From Neocallimastix lanati (nom. inval.) (taxonomy: Eukaryota; Neocallimastigomycota; Neocallimastigomycetes; Neocallimastigales; Neocallimastigaceae), in assembly GCA_016946835.1 (NCBI GenBank), contig JACVTC010000118.1:497001-561000 (forward strand): a DNA stretch of 64,000 bases. Direction: 5' to 3'. The notes under the pieces were generated by a model that ran no database searches, had not been told where the DNA came from, and saw only the letters and a list, made by a program, of their open reading frames with translations. Positions 37,805-55,723 of this stretch are shown here, piece after piece. The position numbers were made by a program, and so were the translations under genes. How positions within the stretch are numbered: position 1 is the stretch's first letter; the number at the start of each line of letters is the position of its first letter.

Positions 37805-39662
37805 GTTATTGCTATTGTTATTTTCGTTTTCTTTTTCCTTTTTATTTTTTTCTTCATTAGAACCATTTTCACCAGATTTATCATCATTTTTATCTTCTGA
37901 TTTATTTTCAGTACTTTCTTTCTCTTCGGTTAAAGAAATATCATTATAACGGAAAGCTTGTACAATTAATAATTGGAATCTTATTAAATAAATTTAAATA
38001 TTATTAATATTATTAATATTATTAATATTAATATTATTATTATTACTATTATTATTACTATTATTATTATTGTTATTATTATTATTATTATTATTTTATT
38101 TTATTTTATTTTATTTTATTTTATTTTATTAGTAATATAATTAAAATTATTATTTATAATTATTATTTACTATAATTTATTAAATTATATTCGCCAAAAA
38201 AAAAAAAAAAAAAACTTTAATTTATTATTATATATTTATATATTTACTTGCTATGACAATAGAAAGTTGCACATCCATCAAAAGAGTTCTTCTTCTTTTT
38301 AGGTTGATATAATCCATCATATCCAAGCTTTTGTAATTGTGGAAATAACCAAGTATTAAAATCGTAAGGAGAAACTTCCTATAAGATTTTATGATTATAA
38401 ATAATACAATATATATATAAAATATTATATTTAGTAATTAGAAATATATAGATAAATTTCTATATATATATCAATAATAATAATATATTAATATATTACT
38501 TGAAGACAAATAATATCCGCACGATAATAAGCAATTTCATCTAAAATTAACTTCTTTCTGTATTCCCAATCTAAATATTTTGGATCAGTTAATTCAAACT
38601 TTTCAGCAGTACAATAACTAGGTGCTAAAATATTATAAGACATAACCATAAAATCACCTAATAAAATAAAACAATAAAAATAAAAATAAAAATAAAAAAA
38701 AAAATCAAATAAATATTTATAAAATTTATATAAAATATTTATAAAATAAAATAAATTAATAAATATATATTACGATTATCATAGCATTCAGAAATTTCAT
38801 TCTTAAAGTAACGTTTAGGAAGAACAATAGTTTCAGAATTTTTAGCAGCTTCATCTTTTGAGAAATACCATGTTCTTGGAACTTCAACTAATGGGGGTTC
38901 TAATACTTTAATACCAGGATTAATATTAGTATTATTCCATGATTCCAAATTATTTGAAGTAGTATTATTAAGATTTAAATTATTTGTTTTAAAGTTAGCA
39001 CCAAAATTAAATGAATTATTTGGAGCGGCTGGAATATTACTTCCACTATATCCACCCATAGAAAAAAATGAATTAGGAGAAGTAGAAAAGAAAGAAGAAA
39101 AAGATGAAGATGGTGTATTTGAAATTAGTCGACCATTATAAGATGCAGCACTTGCAAAATCACGTCTTTCTGGATTTCTAATATTAATAGGTTTACTAAG
39201 CGTTGCTGGTGTACCATCAGAACTCATAGATAACATAGTTGCAGATGAAGGTAATAATGAATTTGGATGATTATTACCATTATTTAATTTCTTGATATTT
39301 ATAGCTGCTGAAGAAGGATGAAGATTAGCCACATTAGAAATCTTATTAATATTAACACCATTGTTACCATTATTTGTTTTTGCATTTACATTAAGTAAAT
39401 TATTTTGAGTATTAATAGTATTACTTAATTCATTAAGTTGATTTAACAATTGGAGGTTATTAGTTTGATTGGTAAGATCATTAAATCCAGAAAATTTAGA
39501 TAAAATAGAAGCATTTATATTATTATTATTGTTATTAATAGTATTAATATTAGTATTTGTGTTATTATCATTTGAAAGACTATTTGTATTATTTGCAAGG
39601 TTAGATGCTGCAAGAGTTTTTTGTAATAATGAAATACTTTCATTAATATTATTATTACCAGA

Positions 39663-39695
<33 letters not shown>

Positions 39696-40838
39696 AAGCG
39701 ATGGAATAATTGAGCTCCAAATATTTTGATCCATTACTGATGAAGGAAGTGAAGAACTTGTTATAGTTGAAGTACCCTGATTTAATATATTCATATTATT
39801 CTGTTTTAATTCAAAGTTGTTAAGATTAAATGGATAATTTATATGTTGAAAATCTAAAGAATTAGAGATATTATTATTATTATTATTATTATTATTTTTA
39901 ATGATGTTGCTGTTATTATTATTACTATTATTATCATTTAAACTATTAAGGTCAACAGAATTTCCTTTTTTACTTTGCTTTCCATTTAAGGAATTATTAA
40001 AACTATTATTGTTTCCTCCAATAGTAGACATTGGTGTAGAAGTAAAATGTGAACCATTATTCTTATAATCAACTGAAAACCAATTGCTATCATCTTTAGA
40101 TAAAGAATTTTGTTCAAAATAGGGCTCCATATCTAATTCCCAAAGATCAGGAGTTTCGGAAATTTGATTTAAATGTTGTTGTTGTTGAGAATTTCTTGAA
40201 TTAGAAATAGCACCTTTAATTGGTATTCCATTAATATTAATTGGTAATGAAGCTGAAGGAGCAAAATTAAAAACTGGTGAAAATGATGATGATGAGGAAA
40301 CTGGAATTGAATTATTATTAATATTATTATTAACATTAGTATCATATAAACTAAATTTATTTGAAAACGAATTCAATAATTTATTATCTGAACGTAATGA
40401 TCCCGAAGAAGCAAGAAATTTATCAAGGGAATTATTATCTATTTTATATAAATTTATAATTAATGAATAATAATATATACATAATATATACATAAATATA
40501 TACATGTATATATAATAATAATAATAATAAAAAGTAAATTTATTAAAATATAAATAAATAAAATATTACATTCAAAAAAAAAAAAAATAAATATATATAT
40601 ATATGTATGTATAATATATTTATATATATTCGATTGGAATATTTACCAAAGAAACTATTGTATGAACCTTCATTTAATAAACTATTGTTTGTTGCCCCAT
40701 TAAGATTTAAATTTTTATTATTCTTATAAATTGGAATAGCTGTTGATGGTGAAAATAAAAGTTGGTTATTTCCTATTAATGGAGATGGTGTAGCTGCTGA
40801 TGAGGAAAAAGATAAGAAATCTAAATCCTTTTTATCAC

Positions 40839-40892
<54 letters not shown>

Positions 40893-42716
40893 TACTATTA
40901 TTATTATTATTTGTTGTTATATTCATAACATTTCCTTTATTATTATTTCCACTATTATTTAAAAGATATTTTTCATTACTAAAATTATTCATTATATTTC
41001 CATTTCCAAGATTATTACTATTATTTAAATAGTTTAATCGATAATTTGGAAGATTTAAAAGATCAAATCCATCTGAAAACGAGTTTGAAATACCATTTAA
41101 ATTAATATTACCATTATTATTAATTACTAAACCACCTGATGATAAATCGGATAAAGGTTGACCTATTCTTAATATAGGTAATTCGGTTTTTTTATTATCA
41201 TTATTAACATTCATAGTTGAAGTTTTTTGATTATCAAATGCAGCTGAAATAACTGAAGCATATTTATTTGATGATGAAGTAATAGGTGTAGATGCCTTTT
41301 TATTTGCAGAGTCATTATTAACTTTAGTATCATTGCTCATTTTTATATTTTCAACTCCTTCTCTAACTTGATCAACTGTTAAATAATTAGTATTATCATT
41401 TTTAAAATTATCAAGAGCACTATTATCCATTAATTTTGGTGTTGATACAGAGGAAGTATCTTTCGTTTTTTGGAATGAATGATTTTCATTTTTACTGTCA
41501 TTATTATTATTGATATTGTTATTATTACTTGATTCATCAGATTTAGTACTTTTTTTATTATTATTATGTTTTTCAACCTCATCACCATTACTATTTTCAT
41601 TTTCTCCTTCATTATTAAGATTTGGTAATGTAAGAGTTGAATTAGATGAAGATGTAGATGAAGAATTCTTATTATTTTCTTGAATGATATTAGAACTACT
41701 TGTTAAAGGCATATTAACATTTGTTTCATTAGATAAATTTTTATCATTTTCTAATGTTGTTGTTGATGATAATGAAGTTGAAGAAGAATTAGATAAAACT
41801 TTTTTCTTTGAAATATCTAAATTTTCTTTTAATAAGTCAGAATTTTCTTGTATTGAAAGATTTGCATTTATTGCAGCCTCATTATCTGAATTAGCAGTAG
41901 TCATCGTAGCAACTGTAGACACCAATGGGGTGATATTTTTGTTATTTATGGTAGCCTTTAATTTTTTTCTTTCATCATGATTATCATCCATATCATACGA
42001 ATTAATAGTATTAGTAATTCCATTATCATTATTGCTATTATTAACTAATCCACTACTAATTAAAGAAGATGAAATTAAATGTGATGGAATTTTTGGAGGT
42101 TTAGTAAATTCTTGTTTTCTGAAATCGCCAATATTTCTTTCATTTCCGCTTAAATTTGGATTTACACCATAAGGTGATAAAGATAACATATTTTGAGCCA
42201 CAGAATATGAATTTGGAATAGAAGTAGCATAAGGCGATGAAGACATAGATACAGGTAAATTATATGATGAAATGGGTAAAGAGTTCATTTTTTCTTGATT
42301 TTGTTGAGCTAAATAAATCTGTTGTTGAAGATAATTATTTATGTTAAATGGATCAAACTTTTTATTACTTTCATTATTAACTTCAGCCTTTGGTACAGAA
42401 TTATCATACATTTGGGAAAAATATGGATAATAATTACTTAAATTATTTTGAAGTAAAGAGGAAGACATTTGATTTAAATTAACATTATTACGAACGAAAG
42501 TATTTTTTTTATTATTACTTGGACTTGGTATAGAAATACCTTTAGGTTTATTTTCGTTATTATTACTATTATAATTATTACTTTCATTCAACTTTTGTTG
42601 TTGCTGTAATTGTTGATGTTGTTGTTGTAATTGTTGTAATTGCTGTTGCAATTGTTGCTGTTGTTGCAAAAGTTGTAATAAAAATTCTTGACTAAAAAGA
42701 GAATTATTCAAATTTA

Positions 42717-42747
<31 letters not shown>

Positions 42748-43192
42748 TTCATCATTATTATTATTGTTGTTATTGTTATTATTATCATTTTTATTAACAT
42801 TATCATTATTTACATTAAGACTGTTTTTAAGTTTATCATTATCACTATTATTTTCATTATTATTAATTAACTTATCAACATTATTAAAGGCAACAGACAT
42901 TAACAATTGATTTAATTTTTCATTTGTTAATGTATTCATATTATAATTATTTACAGCGCTATGTTCATTATTCAATTTATTCACATTTAATGCTTGTAAA
43001 TTATTAATTACACTCATTTTATTCATAAGATTAAGATCAATGGAAGGAACAACTGAACCATTGTTATTATTATTCGAATGAATATTATTTTTTATTTGTT
43101 GGCCCCCTGTGTTATATTATTATTAATTAATAGAATTTGTAAATTTAATTTATATAAAAATTTTAATAATAATAAAAAAAAAAATTGAAAAA

Positions 43193-43230
<38 letters not shown>

Positions 43231-43518
43231 TTATAAATTAATTTTTATTAATTAATTTATGTATTCATTGTTTATTAATGAATTATTATTATTAATATTA
43301 TAATTATTACTGTTATTGTTAAAATTTTAAATACTCTTACCATTTTCTTTATTTATTTCTTGTTTATTATTATCATTTAATGAAGATGGATTATTTAAAT
43401 GATCATTATTAGTATCATTAAATTTAATATTCTGGGAATTATTCACATTTACAGTCGCAACATAATTATCATTCGTTTTTGATTGTAACTGTGATAATGG
43501 CGGAGAATTCGTCGCCAT
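36344..43518 (-). CDS. CCR4: CCR4-type poly(A)-specific deadenylase (EEP family), six exons
   Basis: Catalytic subunit of the CCR4-NOT complex, shortening mRNA poly(A) tails. Exons 43518-43341, 43106-40647, 40438-38774, 38657-38500, 38378-38248 and 37979-36344 join in phase to 2075 residues. The endonuclease/exonuclease/phosphatase domain begins DFMVMSYNILAPSYC; next come YYRADIICLQEVSPYDFN with catalytic Glu1488, FDGCATFYCHS, NTHFHWDPVYADTKLLQ, GDLNS (Asp1726, Asn1728) and SDHLLLLSAF (Asp1831, His1832). The first 1430 residues are Asn/Ser/Gln-rich with a poly-Gln block and show no leucine-rich repeat that I could see. An acidic Asn-rich insert splits the catalytic domain after YNDISLTEE, and an Asn-rich tail follows it. 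An Angel/Ngl-type relative is the alternative. Confidence 0.88.
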
Positions 43519-49249
<5,731 letters not shown>

Positions 49250-49920
49250 TAATAAATAAAAGGAAGAAGTAACATCTTTAAAGTAGATTGTGTGGTATCC
49301 ATTAAACTCTCTTTCGAACTAAGAGAAAATATTATTAAAAGCTTCAATTTATTTAGATTTGTTGTATTATGAAGAACAATTTATTATAAATTGTGTGTAT
49401 ATACTTGAAGAACAAGTAATAGATGTTTTTTTTTTTTTTGCTCTATCAGTTCAATATTGACTCTCTTACCAATGAAGAATATTTAACTATATCAATAAAA
49501 AAAAAAAAGTAAAATATTCTCAATATATTTTTTCTTTTGATAATAAGTAATTTATCTAAATATTATCAGTTTCATAAGTATTTTGTATTTTCAATAAAAA
49601 CTTTCGAATGATAAGATCTATCATCCACTAAATTCAAATTAGTTATGGTGATTTTTACTAACGTTTCTGAATGATGAAAGGTATCAAAAACATAAACGTT
49701 ATAATCAATATTGCTATAATAACTTATTTCTTTTTACATGCATTTTATCCAATCCTAATTATTCTATAAATACAATAATAAAGTTATCTCAATTATATCC
49801 TTGAAAAATTGGAGTGTCTGGAGAAGAAATAGAATATTTTTCTAAAATTTCAGCTGGTTTAATAAGTAAAGAGAAAGAAGAAGCAGCAAGTAAAATAAAG
49901 AACTTCGTAACGAACTTCAT
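49250..49920 (-). pseudogene. Decayed gene for a secreted protein
   Basis: The minus strand starts with ATG at 49920-49918 and reads MKFVTKFFILLAASSFSL, a clear signal peptide, followed by EILEKYSISSPDTPIFQGYN and then a stop. Later segments in other frames read YNVYVFDTFHHSETLVKIT, then NLNLVDDRSYHSKVFIENTK (about 49690-49570), IVKYSSLVRESILN (about 49470) and FEREFNGYHTIYFKDVTS (about 49310), ending near 49251. At least two frameshifts and several stops break it. I do not recognise the family. Confidence 0.55.
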
Positions 49921-50037
49921 TTTATATATCAAAGAACTTTATAAATTTATATATTTTAATTCAATAGTGTTTATTTAATTTATCTATTTTCTAATTTTCT
50001 TATATATATTTTTTCTTATCATTTTACATATAAGAAT

Positions 50038-50081
<44 letters not shown>

Positions 50082-51439
50082 CAGTATTAAAAATGAAAGT
50101 GAAATTTGTTTCTTTTATATTTTTTGAGAAGGTCTTTTTTATGTTTTTTCAATATAAATTTCATTTCCATAATTAGATAAAATTTATTTTCTCTACATGC
50201 TAATAAATTTTTTAGATATATATTTATAATGGTTACTATAATATATACAAAATTTATGTATTGTAGTAACTAATTCTTAATCTTATATATATAATTTGAA
50301 ATAAAAATATATATATATATATTTCATTTAAAATATCAATATTTATTCATTTCCTATGACAATCTTTTTTTTTTTTTTTTTTATAAACTATATTAAAGTA
50401 TAAAAAGAATACAAGAAAGAATAAAGAAATGAAAATAATCTTATATAACATATATACATATAAGAGATTAACACCGTTTGATAATTGCTTTTAGGAGAAT
50501 TTTTATATTGTTCCATAATTTTAAACCTTTATTTAATATTTAATTTGTTAGTAACACTTTTTAATCATTTTACAATACTTTAATTCTTAAAACTTCTTAA
50601 ACTCTTAAAACTACTTATTAAATTCATTTTTAATAATTATTCTTTATTTCTTAAAACCTCTTAAACTCTTTGTATATAATAAATATAACGATTTATTTTG
50701 CTTTTAAAAATATATTAAATATTATAATAATATTTATTAATATTTTATTTATTTAATTATAAAATTAATAGCCACACTGATTTTTTTTTTAAAAAAAAAA
50801 CATTATTTTTAATGATTCCCTTTTGTATTATTCCGATGGGAACAATGATAAATATAAATAATATTAAATTAATACTGTTGATTTGTGATTATTGACACAT
50901 TAAATATACTTTCTAATTTCATTTAAAATAATTATTTTTTAGTTCTTAAAACTTCATAAACTCTTAAAACTACTTAATTTCTTTTACAATAATTATTCCT
51001 TTATAGAGAAAGTACTAATTAATATCCTTTACAATAATTATTTTTATATAAATAATTACTAGTTACAAAGTTATAATAATTAAGTTACAGTTATATAATT
51101 AAATTATATCATTAGTATCGAGTCCTCTGTATAATGTAATATGATACCTTATAAGGTATGAGGTGAGCTAGTTTGCAGTATATGTATAATTAAATATTTT
51201 ATATGAAGTATTTTCATAATAATATATAAGTTACTTAATGTGATAATTAAAAAATTTAAAAAAATATAAGTTTGATTTAATATTTAACATCTGTTTGATA
51301 TAAGCCACAATTTAAAATTTGTTCAAAAGGTTTTTAATTTTATTTTATATCATTTATTTCTATTACCATTAATAAACTCCTAATAAATAATAAATAATAA
51401 ATAAAAAATTAAGAAATATGATTAATAAAAAAATTTAAA
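49921..51439. other. AT-rich intergenic region with short direct repeats
   Basis: Poly-T at 50039-50079 and 50366-50382, direct repeats at 50584-50975, and a 16-bp perfect palindrome ataccttataaggtat at 51144-51159. No gene seen. Confidence 0.5.
50584..50975. repeat. Dispersed direct repeat, three copies
   Basis: ttcttaaaacttcttaaact plus cttaaaactactta recurs at 50584-50616, in part at 50648-50670, and again at 50943-50975 with one substitution. Confidence 0.75.
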
Positions 51440-51686
51440 TATAATAAAAAATAAATAATAAATAATAAATAAATAATAAATAAATAATAAATAAATAATA
51501 AATAAATAATAAATTAATAATAAATAAATAATAAATAAATAATAAATAAATAATAAATTAATAATAAATAAATAATAAATAAATAATAAATAAATAATAA
51601 ATTAATAATAAATAAATAATAAATAAATAATAAATAAATAATAAATAAATAATAAATTAATAATAAATAAATAATAAATAAATATT
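51440..51686. repeat. 11-bp minisatellite with higher-order structure
   Basis: The unit taaataaataa (11 bp) repeats about 20 times. A variant unit with aaatta in place of aaataa begins at 51511, 51555, 51599 and 51654, at spacings of 44, 44 and 55 bp, i.e. every fourth or fifth unit. Confidence 0.85.
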
Positions 51687-51928
51687 AAATATTAAAATTA
51701 AGAAATATGATAAAATCATTCATTCATATATTATATAAAATGAGTGTAAAATTTTAAAAAAAGGTATAAAAGTTAAACTACCATAGTTCTGTAAGTAAAA
51801 AAGTTCAACTTTATGAATATTTTTTTGTTATGAATTAGTATAATTAAATTGGAATATAAACATAGATTATTTATGTAATCACTAATAAACTTAAAAATGT
51901 GATATAATAAATTTATGTATTAAAATAA

Positions 51929-52224
51929 ATAAAATAAAATGAAATAATTAAGAAAATAGTTAGCTATATTAATTTAAAATATGGAGTGAAGTAATAATAA
52001 AATTTATTTGAAATATAAAGTGAAGTAATAATAAAAAATTTAAAGGGTTATTATTTAGAAATTACTACATTAATTTGAAATAAATTAATAGAAATAAGAA
52101 TAAATAGAATAAAATGAATAATTAAGGAAATAGTTAGCTATATTAATTAAAAATAAATTAATAGAAATAAAAAGTGAAATAATAATAAAAATTTTAAAAG
52201 ATTATTCTTTGGAAATTACTACTA
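51929..52224. repeat. Diverged direct duplication beside the GC-richer island
   Basis: Copy 1 (about 51929-52070) and copy 2 (about 52109-52224) share aataaaatga, gaaatagttagctatatta, aaagtgaa.taataataaaa and gaaattactac in the same order. Confidence 0.75.
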
Positions 52225-52235
52225 AGTTAAAATAT

Positions 52236-52680
52236 TCTTGTAGTTTCTAATATCTTTCCAATTTTTATCCTGGGGTTAGTACTCCGGCCTAATACTCACT
52301 AGGTTTCTTAGACTACTTCCTGAATTTTTATGATGATTTTTTTCATCCTCCCAGGGTGTTTTTCCCAATAAATGAAGTTGGTGTTCTTTCGCCATAGTAT
52401 GAATTCTTGTTGCAAGACTATATAATTGCTAGTGCAGAGAGCACTTGATCTGTGAGAGAATTAGTTTAATTGTTCCTCCCTCGATGATGATTCAAGAGAT
52501 CACTGAAAAGAAGCCTGTCGTATAAAGCGACATATAAGGAAAGTCTTTCATATTAGCCTCGCTTAAAGAGAAGTATGCTTCGGCACCAAATATGGTATGT
52601 CAAAGAACTTATTGAGAGTGTGATATGCTTAAAGGAGAGGCTAGAATCTTATTGTTCTCCTCTCGATAATCACAGTCAAA
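52236..52680. other. GC-richer island of unknown nature
   Basis: About 445 bp with much more G and C than any intergenic sequence around it. No intact frame exists on either strand. The minus strand has partly protein-like pieces (FGAEAYFSLSEANMKDF, MAKEHQLHLLGKTPWEDEK) separated by stops. Short hairpins occur, such as gtgcagagagcac at 52432-52444, and attgttcctccctcgatgat near 52470 is echoed by attgttctcctctcgataat near 52651. It could be a transposon relic or a structured RNA gene. Confidence 0.4.
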
Positions 52681-55600
52681 AATAATAAAAAAAAAAAGTT
52701 CATAATAAATAAAAAGAATATAAAAATTTTTTATATTTAGTAATATACTATTTAATGTTTTATTGAAAAACAAATGGATGAAAATTTTATCCAATTTTAA
52801 TTATACAAATTATATTTATATTAATAAAATTTAATAAATTAATATTATAAACATTTATTTATTTCTTTATATTGAAATATATAACAATTATTTATATAAT
52901 ATTTAAAATATTAAATACTATTTTTAATAAGTAGTTTTATTAATAATAAACTCATCAACAATTATTCTTTAATAAAGCTTATTAATATAATCAAGTATTT
53001 TGTAATATATGATATTTTATATTAATGCATATTTGTTGTAATTTATTTTTCAATTATTTTATAGGACATTGTTATGAAATAATTTATATGTTTATTCTTC
53101 AATATTATTTAATATATTACTGTTTATATATATATTAATTTATAATATATTAAATATATATATTTAGACTATATTCCTAGTTTAAAGAATGTTACATTTA
53201 TTCAAATTTTAATAATTAATAAAACCAATAAAATGTATTATTTAAATAATTGTTATATATAAAATTAACTTTTTTTTTTAAAATTTTAATAGTAAATATT
53301 CTTTAGAAATCTATTATAAATTTATATTATAAATATTTATTTATTATTCAATTATATTATATGGCCATTTAATATATATACATTATATATTAATATATTA
53401 TAATTAGTATTTAATATAATATAATATTTTAAAAAAAAATTTGGTAAAACCTTTTGAATATTAAAAATGACCCTAATTCAATATATATATATTATATATT
53501 ATAATATTTTAACTAGTTCTCTTACTATAGTAGTTTTGAATATCAAAAAAAAATAATAATATATATATATATTTATATATATAAATTATAATGTATGTTA
53601 TAACATAAATGATAAATGAAAATTAAATATATGTATTATAAAAATATATATATTATTTTTTAACTTTTATACTTTTTTTTTTTTTTTTATTAATGGAATA
53701 ATTATTGTTTGTTAGTTGTTATTATAACAGGTTTTTAACCATTCTTTTGAATTGTTACTTTTTTTTTTTTTTTTTTTTTCAAATAAGATATAAATTCTAC
53801 ATTGATAGTCTATTTACATATTTATTTTTTGTCTTTCATTAATCATAATAAGATGATAAAACACTAATATAAATATATTTAATATTTATTATTAATAATT
53901 AACTGTTATAAAAAATTTTCCAATAAAAAATAAAATCATAAAATTAAATATTAATATTTAAATAATATTTAAAGAACAATTTGTTATTTATTAAGATTAT
54001 AAATATATCAGTAGAAATATTAAAAAAAAAATATTAAAAATTTTATTTTTTTATTTATTTAAATATAAATATAAATATATATATCTATTTCATTTTTTCT
54101 TTTTTTTGAAAGAGGGAAAAAAAGGATTATTTTTGAAAGAATTGATAAACATATAAAAAATAATTATTTTTTATTTTTAAATAAATTAAAAAAGAAATAT
54201 TTAAATTTATTTAGATAGTAGTTCTGTTATTATTTAAATAATAATAATAGTGATAAAAAATATATATATTTAATATTTTTCATTTTCTTTTAAAATTAAT
54301 AAAAATAAATTTATATAATTATATAACTAAAACAACTTAATTTCAAACATGAAATAAAACAAAATTATAATAACAATAAAAAGGAAAGAAAAAAAAAATA
54401 CTCAATTATATAGTTAAAGTTTTTTTTTTTTTTTTTATTTAATTATATAAATACAAATTTTCTTTCTTTTATGAAATGGCCAAAATCTAAAAGAAAGAAA
54501 AAAAATAATCAAAACAAAAAATTAAATAATAAAGTAATAAAAAATAATCAATAAAAAATCACTTCAAAAAAACAGTAAAGAAAGTAAAAATAATCAATAT
54601 TATAATATATAAAAGTGAATTTGTAAATGATTTAAAATTATCCTAAATACTACATATAATTTTTTTTTAAATATTATTTCATTGCAAGATTATTATATTA
54701 AAATTAGATTATTAATACTAAATAGAAACAATAAAGGTATTATCGATTTATGATAGTAAAAATTATTTTTTATAGATTTTATTTATAATATTGAAATTAA
54801 GATATTTTTTTTTTATTGTTATATATTAGATAGAATATAGATTGTTATTTAATATTTTTTAAATTTATAAATAAGTCAAAATTATATCTTACTATTAATT
54901 CTTTTGAAAAGAATATATATAAATCTTTATATTAATATAATATATATAATATCAAAAAATTTTATAAATGACATAATTTTATTATTTTATTATACGTATA
55001 AAAAAAAATTAGTGAAATAGAATATATTAATCAAAAATATAATATTTGTTAAAGTAGATTATATAAAATAATTATTTAAATCTCATATTCTTATATTAAT
55101 GCTAAAACATTTTTGGATTATATATAAAAATTATTGATATAAAAATTTATAATTGGATACTTAATTTTTAATGAATAAAAATAACAACAGAATAAAGAAA
55201 ATTATTAAATATATATATATATATTTTTAATATATTATTATAGATTAAAAGCCATTACTTGTCATAATACTTGCATAATATAATTTATATATTTTTTTCA
55301 AGAATAAAATTAATCAAAATACTTTTACTTTTCCTTTATTTTTTAAATATAATTTTTAAATATAATTATCATATAAATATTTTTTGAATATAGATTAATT
55401 TCGTCAAATTCCTTTGTAACAATTTTTTAAAGGAATATATTAAATTTCCAACAGTTCTCTTAATAAAAATTAATTCTTAAAGGCATATTTATATTTATTT
55501 GATTATTAAATTTTCTTTTATCCTGTATATTTTTTTTTTTCTTCAACGATTTACGGTACATATCAATTACTTAATTAAAATAAAATAAATTTACTAATTT

Positions 55601-55723
55601 AAGAAAAAAAAAATAAAATAAAAATAGTAATAATAATTAAAAAAAAAAAAAAAATTATAAAAATAAAAATAATAAAATAAAATAAAATAAAAATAATATC
55701 AATTAAAAAGAATCAATATCCAA
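52681..55723. other. AT-rich intergenic region upstream of the RhoGAP gene
   Basis: About 3 kb of AT-rich sequence with short homopolymers and (AT)n. No gene or RNA seen. The RhoGAP promoter would be near the right end. Confidence 0.6.

Noticed and set aside
51440-51686. CRISPR-like regular spacing
   Set aside because: Units are contiguous 11-mers without unique spacers, and the sequence is eukaryotic.
52577-52586. U6 snRNA-like motif gcttcggcac in the GC-richer island
   Set aside because: The conserved U6 acagaga box and the following helix are absent, so it is probably chance.
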